DNA of 64,000 bases from Aquabacterium sp. NJ1. GTDB lineage: Bacteria > Pseudomonadota > Gammaproteobacteria > Burkholderiales > Burkholderiaceae_C. Positions within the stretch are counted from its first letter, which is position 1, and every line of letters starts with the position of its first letter. The translations under genes were made by a program, and so were the position numbers. The notes below the pieces were generated by a model. That model searched no databases and was not told where the DNA came from. It saw only the letters and a list, made by a program, of their open reading frames with translations. This document shows positions 59,577-64,000 of the stretch, piece by piece. Location of the stretch: the NCBI RefSeq assembly GCF_000768065.1, contig NZ_JRKM01000001.1, forward strand, positions 4,136,001-4,200,000, written 5' to 3'.

Positions 59577-60593
59577 TCAAGACGGGAAGAAGGCTTCCTC
59601 GATCTCGATGGGTAGGGGCTGGCCTGTCAGCCAGGCGCGCTCCAGCACGTACCAGTAATGGCGGTAGCTGGCGCGGTCATGCAGCGTGCCCCGATGCGAG
59701 ATGGGTGCCCAGTGCGCGGCCTGCGCATCCTGCAGGATCTCGATGGCGTCATCGACCTCGGCCGTGACCGGCGCAAAGGCTTCGAGGATCACTCGGACCT
59801 GATCAGGGTGGATGCTCCACATGCGCGTGTAGCCCAGTTCGCGCGCGGCCCGGGTGGCGGCGGTGTTCAAGGCGCGCTTGTCCTTGAATTCGGTGACCAC
59901 GCAGTGCGAGGGCGTGATGCCCGCTGCATGGCAGGCCGCCGAGATTTCCAGCTTGGCCCGCACGACCAGTGGGTGTTCGAACTGCCCCGTGGCTGACATG
60001 GCCGATGCGGGCACGGCGCCGCGATGATCGGACACGAAATCCATCAAACCGAAGGACAGCGACTCGACGCCAGGCAGGCTGGCGATCTCGCCCACTTCCT
60101 GCAGGGCCTTGTGCGTTTCGATCAGCACATGCACGGGCACGATGTGGCCCACGCCATGCTTGAGGCGCGATGCCTTGATGGCTTCCACGGCACGCTGGGC
60201 TTCGGTGGCATTGGCCACTTTGGGCACCATCAGGTAGGCCAGGCGATCACCGGCTTTCCTGATCAGGGTGTCCACGTCGTCCTCGAAGCGGCGGTGGTTG
60301 GGTGCATGCACACGGGCGCCCACGCGGCCCCAGGCGTTGTCGGGGCTGTTGAGCAGTTCGGCCACGAGCTCGGCCTGCTCGTGCTCGCCGCCCACGGGGG
60401 CGCCATCTTCCAGGTCCAGCGTCACGTCGAACACGGCGCGGCCGGTCTCTTCGGCCATTTCCGATTGCAGCGCGAGGCTCTTGCGCATGCGCGCCTCCAC
60501 GCCGGCGTAGTGGTCACAGACGGGCAGGGGGGCGGGGCGGGGTTCGGACCCGAACAAGGCTTGACGGGGGTGAATGGCGGTCAGGTTGGACAT
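59577..60593 (-). CDS. HpcH/HpaI aldolase / CitE-like CoA-ester lyase
   Basis: A 338-residue CitE-superfamily TIM-barrel protein. FDVTLDLEDGAPVG, RVHAPNHRRFEDDVDTLI, YLMVPKV, VHVLIETHKALQEVGEIASLPGVESLSFGLMDFVSD and GYTRMWSIHPDQVRVILEAF are typical of the beta-methylmalyl-CoA/malyl-CoA lyase-like branch rather than the citrate lyase complex, since no citDF genes are present. The physiological substrate is unknown; it may cleave malyl-CoA or citramalyl-CoA. It lies downstream of mdh on the same strand and separated from it by a terminator, a common Burkholderiales order near TCA-cycle genes. Confidence 0.82.
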   Translation of the reverse strand: MSNLTAIHPRQALFGSEPRPAPLPVCDHYAGVEARMRKSLALQSEMAEETGRAVFDVTLDLEDGAPVGGEHEQAELVAELLNSPDNAWGRVGARVHAPNHRRFEDDVDTLIRKAGDRLAYLMVPKVANATEAQRAVEAIKASRLKHGVGHIVPVHVLIETHKALQEVGEIASLPGVESLSFGLMDFVSDHRGAVPASAMSATGQFEHPLVVRAKLEISAACHAAGITPSHCVVTEFKDKRALNTAATRAARELGYTRMWSIHPDQVRVILEAFAPVTAEVDDAIEILQDAQAAHWAPISHRGTLHDRASYRHYWYVLERAWLTGQPLPIEIEEAFFPS

Positions 60594-60680
60594 GGTGATG
60601 CGGGCTTGCAGCGCATGCGCGTGATGCGACAAGTCTCGCGCAATTTGCGAGCGTCGTGCGCAGATCCATCTGTCTCAGGT

Positions 60681-60721
60681 CAAATAAAAAAACCGGCCCC
60701 GCCGCGAGGCGAAAGCCGGTT
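60681..60721 (-). terminator. Intrinsic terminator of mdh
   Basis: AACCGGC (60691-60697) pairs with GCCGGTT (60715-60721), with a CGCC/GGCG inner stem; TTTTTTTATTTG follows on the minus strand. It lies 56 bases past the mdh stop. Confidence 0.88.
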
Positions 60722-60776
60722 CTTCTTCGCGCATGCAAGCGCGTCACGCCCAAGGCGTCACGCACTCAATGCCGCA

Positions 60777-61763
60777 TCACAGCAGGTGCTTGACGCCGTC
60801 TTGCTCGCCTTGCAGTTCAGCCAGGGTCTTGTTGATGCACTCTTGCGAGAAGGCATCGATTTCCAGGCCTTCGACGATCTTGTACTCGCCGTTCTGGGTG
60901 ATGACGGGGAAGCCGAACACGATGCCGGCGGGGATGCCGTATTCGCCGTTCGAAGGCACGCCCATGGTGACCCATTCGCCGTTGGAGCCCAGGGCCCAGT
61001 CACGGATGTGGTCGATGGCGGCGTTGGCAGCCGAAGCGGCCGACGACAGGCCGCGAGCGGCGATGATGGCGGCGCCACGCTTGCCCACGGTCGGCAGGAA
61101 GGTGTCAGCGTTCCAGACCTGGTCGTTGATCATGTCCTTGATGGACTTGCCGTTCACGGTGGCGAAGCGGTAGTCGGCGTACATGGTGGGCGAGTGGTTG
61201 CCCCACACGGTCAGCTTGCGGATGTCGCCAACCTTGGTGCCGGTCTTGGCAGCCAGTTGCGAAGCAGCGCGGTTGTGGTCCAGACGCAGCATGGCGGTGA
61301 AGTTCTTGGCAGGCAGATCCGGTGCCGACTTCATGGCGATGTAGGCGTTGGTGTTGGCGGGGTTGCCGACCACCAGCACCTTCACGTTGCGCGAAGCGAC
61401 GGCGTTCAGTGCCTTGCCTTGAGCCGTGAAGATCTGGGCGTTGGCGGCCAGCAGGTCGGCGCGCTCCATGCCAGGGCCACGGGGACGTGCGCCAACCAGC
61501 AGGGCGTAGTCGGTGTCCTTGAAGGCTTGCAGGGGGTCAGAGTGGGCTTCGATGCCGGCCAACAGGGGGAAGGCGCAGTCTTCGAGCTCCATGATCACAC
61601 CCTTCAGTGCGTTCTGGGCCTTCTCGTCGGGGATTTCCAGCAGTTGCAGGATGACGGGCTGGTCCTTGCCCAGCATTTCGCCAGAGGCGATGCGGAACAA
61701 CAGGGCGTAACCAATTTGGCCAGCGGCGCCGGTGACGGCGACGCGAACGGGTGCTTTGCTCAT
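60777..61763 (-). CDS. mdh: Malate dehydrogenase
   Basis: A 328-residue NAD-dependent malate dehydrogenase of the MDH type 2 (cytoplasmic-like) family, oxidising malate to oxaloacetate in the TCA cycle. NAD motif [22 protein letters not shown], catalytic region [37 protein letters not shown] and [13 protein letters not shown] with the active His are present. I use the ATG at 61763 (MSKAPVRV); the one at 61769 is 2 codons earlier. It is divergent from the GntR regulator, with a perfect palindrome in between. Confidence 0.97.
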   Translation of the reverse strand: MSKAPVRVAVTGAAGQIGYALLFRIASGEMLGKDQPVILQLLEIPDEKAQNALKGVIMELEDCAFPLLAGIEAHSDPLQAFKDTDYALLVGARPRGPGMERADLLAANAQIFTAQGKALNAVASRNVKVLVVGNPANTNAYIAMKSAPDLPAKNFTAMLRLDHNRAASQLAAKTGTKVGDIRKLTVWGNHSPTMYADYRFATVNGKSIKDMINDQVWNADTFLPTVGKRGAAIIAARGLSSAASAANAAIDHIRDWALGSNGEWVTMGVPSNGEYGIPAGIVFGFPVITQNGEYKIVEGLEIDAFSQECINKTLAELQGEQDGVKHLL

Positions 61764-61834
61764 GTGCAACTCCGAAAAGGAAGTGAGAGGGGGAAGGGTG
61801 TTAGAGACAACCCTAGATTGTAGCGTCGCGCAGG

Positions 61835-61864
61835 AGTCTAGGGCGATGACCCTTGTGACGTCAA
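61835..61864 (-). promoter_or_regulatory. Candidate sigma-70 promoter of mdh
   Basis: TTGACG (61859-61864, minus strand) and TAGACT (61835-61840), 18 bases apart, place transcription start about 65 bases before the mdh ATG. The palindrome at 61871 lies just upstream of the -35. Confidence 0.45.
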
Positions 61865-61870
61865 CATCTT

Positions 61871-61888
61871 ATGTCTTATATAAGACAT
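61871..61888. promoter_or_regulatory. 18-bp perfect palindrome ATGTCTTATATAAGACAT, likely GntR operator
   Basis: A perfect 18-base palindrome in the 276-base gap between mdh and the divergent GntR/HutC gene, 7 bases upstream of the candidate mdh -35. The size and location fit an operator of the adjacent regulator. Confidence 0.75.
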
Positions 61889-62039
61889 CTTTCATCCTAC
61901 TTCTGGACTTTGCCGGGTACTTGTGGTGCAATCACGCCCGGCCCGGGTTTTATCCGGCGCGGGTCAGTCGGCTGCCTCGTTCAAGGGTGGTCGCCAGCCC
62001 CGATCTCACCCCTGATCGACCCCAACCTAGACATACGCT

Positions 62040-62861
62040 GTGGTGCCTTCCTCGCCATCAAATGCTGCTTCCGATGCCGTGGCGTCTGCCGTTGGTGCGG
62101 GTGCATCCGGCGGGGGTGTTGCGGGTGCGGTGGTGCAGGGGCCTTCCTTCAGCCCGCTCTATCAGCAGATCAAGTCGCTGATCCTGCGCAGCCTGCAGTC
62201 CGGCGAGTGGCGCCCCGGTGAAGCCATTCCCAGCGAAATCGAACTGGCGTCCCGCTTCAAGGTCAGCCAGGGCACGGTCCGCAAGGCCGTGGACGAACTG
62301 GCCTCCGAGAACCTCCTCATGCGCCGCCAGGGCAAGGGCACCTTCGTGGCGACCCATGCCGAAGAGCAGGTGCAGTACCGTTTCCTGCGCCTCGCGCCTG
62401 ATCAGCCCTCGGCCTTGCCCGGCTCCGCCCACCGCGAATTCCTGGATTGCCGCCGTTTGCGTGCGCCCGTTGATGTGGCTCGTGCCCTGCAGATGAAGGC
62501 CGGCGAGATGGTGGTGGAAGTGCGCCGCGTGCTGCATTTTTCCGGCCAGCCTGTGGTGCTGGACGACATCTGGCTGCCCGGTCACATGTTCAAGGGCCTC
62601 ACGGCTGATCGCCTCAGTGAATACCGGGGCCCGATGTATGGCCTTTTCGAAACCGAGTTCGGTGTGCGCATGATCCGCGCTGAAGAAAAACTGCGTGCCG
62701 TGGCCGCTGACGAAACCGACGCCCAATTGCTGGAAGTCGCGCCTGGCACGCCCCTGTTGAGCGTCGAGCGCTTGGCCTTCACCTACGGTGATCAGCCTGT
62801 GGAACTGCGCCGCGGCCTCTACCGTACCGACCACCACTATTACCGCAATGAATTGAGCTGA
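62040..62861 (+). CDS. GntR/HutC family transcriptional regulator
   Basis: A 273-residue GntR regulator of the HutC subfamily. The winged helix-turn-helix runs PLYQQIKSLILRSLQSGEWRPGEAIPSEIELASRFKVSQGTVRKAVDELASENLLMRRQGKGTFV. The C-terminal UTRA ligand-binding domain contains FLDCRRLRAP, VRRVLHFSGQPVVLDDIWLPG and VERLAFTYGDQPVELRRGLYRTDHHYY. The GTG at 62040 is the start used, with GTG at 62043 as an alternative; the first 30 residues are low-complexity. It stands between mdh and sdhC in a layout common in Burkholderiales, and probably controls the TCA genes on either side in response to an organic acid. Confidence 0.92.
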   Translation: MVPSSPSNAASDAVASAVGAGASGGGVAGAVVQGPSFSPLYQQIKSLILRSLQSGEWRPGEAIPSEIELASRFKVSQGTVRKAVDELASENLLMRRQGKGTFVATHAEEQVQYRFLRLAPDQPSALPGSAHREFLDCRRLRAPVDVARALQMKAGEMVVEVRRVLHFSGQPVVLDDIWLPGHMFKGLTADRLSEYRGPMYGLFETEFGVRMIRAEEKLRAVAADETDAQLLEVAPGTPLLSVERLAFTYGDQPVELRRGLYRTDHHYYRNELS

Positions 62862-63008
62862 CGACCAATTTATTGACCTTGTTCACGCAAAGCGCGTGGT
62901 TGTCATGTGGATGACCACAAGCCGAGCGAGTTCGTCGGGCTGGGGATTGCCCTAAAATCCTGGATTCTCTTGACAGATTTTTGACGCTCGGCAGGAGCCT
63001 TTAACAAC

Positions 63009-63446
63009 ATGGCTGACAACGCGAAAACCCCACGCCCCGTCTTCCGGAACATCCACGTGACTGACATCGTCAGCTACCGACTGCCTCCGGCGGGGATCGT
63101 CTCGATCCTCCACCGTATCAGCGGCGCGGTCCTGTTCCTGTTGATGCCCTTCATCATCTGGATGTTCGACACCAGCGTGTCGACCGAGATCTCGTACGAC
63201 GAGTTCACGGCCATCTTCAATGCCGGTTGCGCCGGCGGCCTGGTGCCCGGCTGGTTCTTCAAGCTGATTGCACTGGGCATCATCTGGGCCTATCTGCAGC
63301 ACTTCATCGCCGGTGTGCGCCACCTGATCATGGACGCCACCCACCGCGTGAGCAAGGAACAGGGCCACTCCACGGCCGTCATCACCCTGGCCTTGAGCCT
63401 GGGCCTGACCGTGGTGCTGGGCGCCAAGCTGTTCGGCCTGTTCTGA
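63009..63446 (+). CDS. sdhC: Succinate dehydrogenase cytochrome b556 subunit
   Basis: A 145-residue membrane anchor of complex II. FRNIHVTDIVSYRLPPAGIVSILHRISGAVLF opens it, with the conserved SILHRISG, and the haem-ligand His lies in HFIAGVRHLIMD. Three hydrophobic helices run at about 30-55, 75-100 and 115-143. AGGAG sits upstream of the ATG. It begins sdhC-sdhD-sdhA, 147 bases after the GntR gene. Confidence 0.95.
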   Translation: MADNAKTPRPVFRNIHVTDIVSYRLPPAGIVSILHRISGAVLFLLMPFIIWMFDTSVSTEISYDEFTAIFNAGCAGGLVPGWFFKLIALGIIWAYLQHFIAGVRHLIMDATHRVSKEQGHSTAVITLALSLGLTVVLGAKLFGLF

Positions 63447-63476
63447 TTCAAGTTTCGACCGCAGGAAACAACAACC

Positions 63477-63839
63477 ATGTCTCAAAACTACGGAACCAAG
63501 CGCATCGTCACGGGTGCGCACTATGGTCTGCGTGACTGGCTGGCGCAGCGCATCACCGCTGTGCTGATGGCCTTGTTCACCGTCGTGCTGCTGGCACAAG
63601 TGATCTTTGGCGAGCCCCTGAGCTATGACAAGTGGGCCGGCATCTTCTCGCACCAATGGATGAAGACCCTGACCTTCGTGGTCATCATCGCCTTGCTCTA
63701 CCACGCGTGGGTGGGCATTCGCGATATCTGGATGGACTACATCAAGCCCGTGGGCGTGCGTCTGGCCCTCCAAGTGTTCAGCATCGTGTGGCTCGTGGGC
63801 TGCGCCGGCTGGGCCATCCAAGTGCTGTGGAGACTGTAA
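63477..63839 (+). CDS. sdhD: Succinate dehydrogenase hydrophobic membrane anchor subunit
   Basis: A 120-residue membrane anchor of complex II with three helices (about 28-48, 62-82 and 96-118). YGLRDWLAQRITAVLM gives the quinone-site Arg region, and the haem/quinone-linked ALLYHAWVGIRDIWMDYIKP is typical. It follows sdhC after 30 bases, with CAGGAAA as a ribosome binding site, and precedes sdhA by 3 bases. Confidence 0.94.
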   Translation: MSQNYGTKRIVTGAHYGLRDWLAQRITAVLMALFTVVLLAQVIFGEPLSYDKWAGIFSHQWMKTLTFVVIIALLYHAWVGIRDIWMDYIKPVGVRLALQVFSIVWLVGCAGWAIQVLWRL

Positions 63840-63842
63840 AAA

Positions 63843-64000
63843 ATGAGCGCTACTTCCCTTCCTACCCGCAAATTTGACGTCGTGATCGTCGGGGCCGGCG
63901 GCTCCGGCATGCGCGCGTCGCTGCAACTGTCTCTGGCTGGCCTGAACGTGGCCGTGCTGTCCAAGGTCTTCCCCACCCGTTCGCACACGGTGGCCGCTCA
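63843..64000 (+). CDS. sdhA: Succinate dehydrogenase flavoprotein subunit, partial
   Basis: The first 52 codons of SdhA, cut by the window end. The N-terminal FAD-binding motif [20 protein letters not shown] is followed by [15 protein letters not shown], including the conserved His-Thr before the covalent-FAD region. It starts 3 bases after the sdhD stop, so translation of the two is probably coupled. Confidence 0.95.
   Translation, partial: MSATSLPTRKFDVVIVGAGGSGMRASLQLSLAGLNVAVLSKVFPTRSHTVAA

Overview
The window reads as a chromosomal segment of a GC-rich betaproteobacterium of the order Burkholderiales, probably from the Leptothrix/Aquabacterium/Rubrivivax neighbourhood. The evidence is gene order (ubiJ-ubiB ... 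fmdB-DUF502-aspS ... nudB-endonuclease-clsB; ubiG-gph; gntR-sdhCDA next to mdh and a CitE-like lyase), an AcnD/PrpF-type methylcitrate operon, and a PEP-CTERM protein beside exopolysaccharide genes. I saw no rRNA, tRNA, CRISPR array, insertion sequence or phage gene.

Layout. 1-10327 is a minus-strand housekeeping block: ubiJ, ubiB, a sodium:solute symporter, fmdB, a DUF502 membrane protein, aspS, a CsgG-like lipoprotein, nudB, an EEP-fold hydrolase and clsB, which runs off the left edge just after the HxK of its second catalytic motif. 10554-15800 is a four-gene plus-strand exopolysaccharide locus (initiating sugar transferase, EpsL-like beta barrel, galE, manC) whose barrel gene is AT-rich. 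15801-17249 is gph-ubiG. 17374-21217 is an AcoR-type sigma-54 activator divergent from an aldehyde dehydrogenase, with paired upstream repeats and two GG-N10-GC promoters. 21450-25777 holds a PEP-CTERM/HAF-repeat protein, an ArsC/Spx-like protein, an AlkC-type DNA glycosylase and a 479-residue orphan with an HExxGH metallopeptidase-like motif.

25824-45000 mixes acnA, a BASS-family transporter, a PAS chemoreceptor, rluA, a probably Fur-controlled PepSY/cytochrome b pair, a large hybrid histidine kinase, a KAS III-like enzyme, sbcB, a YgjP-like metalloprotein, an alpha/beta hydrolase divergent from an HxlR regulator with a perfect operator between them, an atypical SDR, and the class A penicillin-binding protein mrcA. 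45135-64000 is rich in central carbon metabolism: acnB, prpF-acnD-prpC-prpB with divergent prpR, a CitE-like lyase, mdh, a GntR/HutC regulator and sdhC-sdhD-sdhA (cut by the right edge). A chemoreceptor with a strong flagellar sigma-28 promoter lies within this stretch.

How they work together. Three aconitase-superfamily enzymes (AcnA, AcnB, AcnD), malate dehydrogenase and succinate dehydrogenase form a TCA/propionate supercluster. An 18-bp perfect palindrome between mdh and the GntR gene suggests local control. Propionate use is controlled by PrpR through a near-consensus sigma-54 promoter. The most novel leads are the HExxGH orphan protein, the leader of the exopolysaccharide locus with direct repeats and a long hairpin, and several perfect operators that tie regulators to targets. 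I found no single obviously unprecedented multi-gene system.
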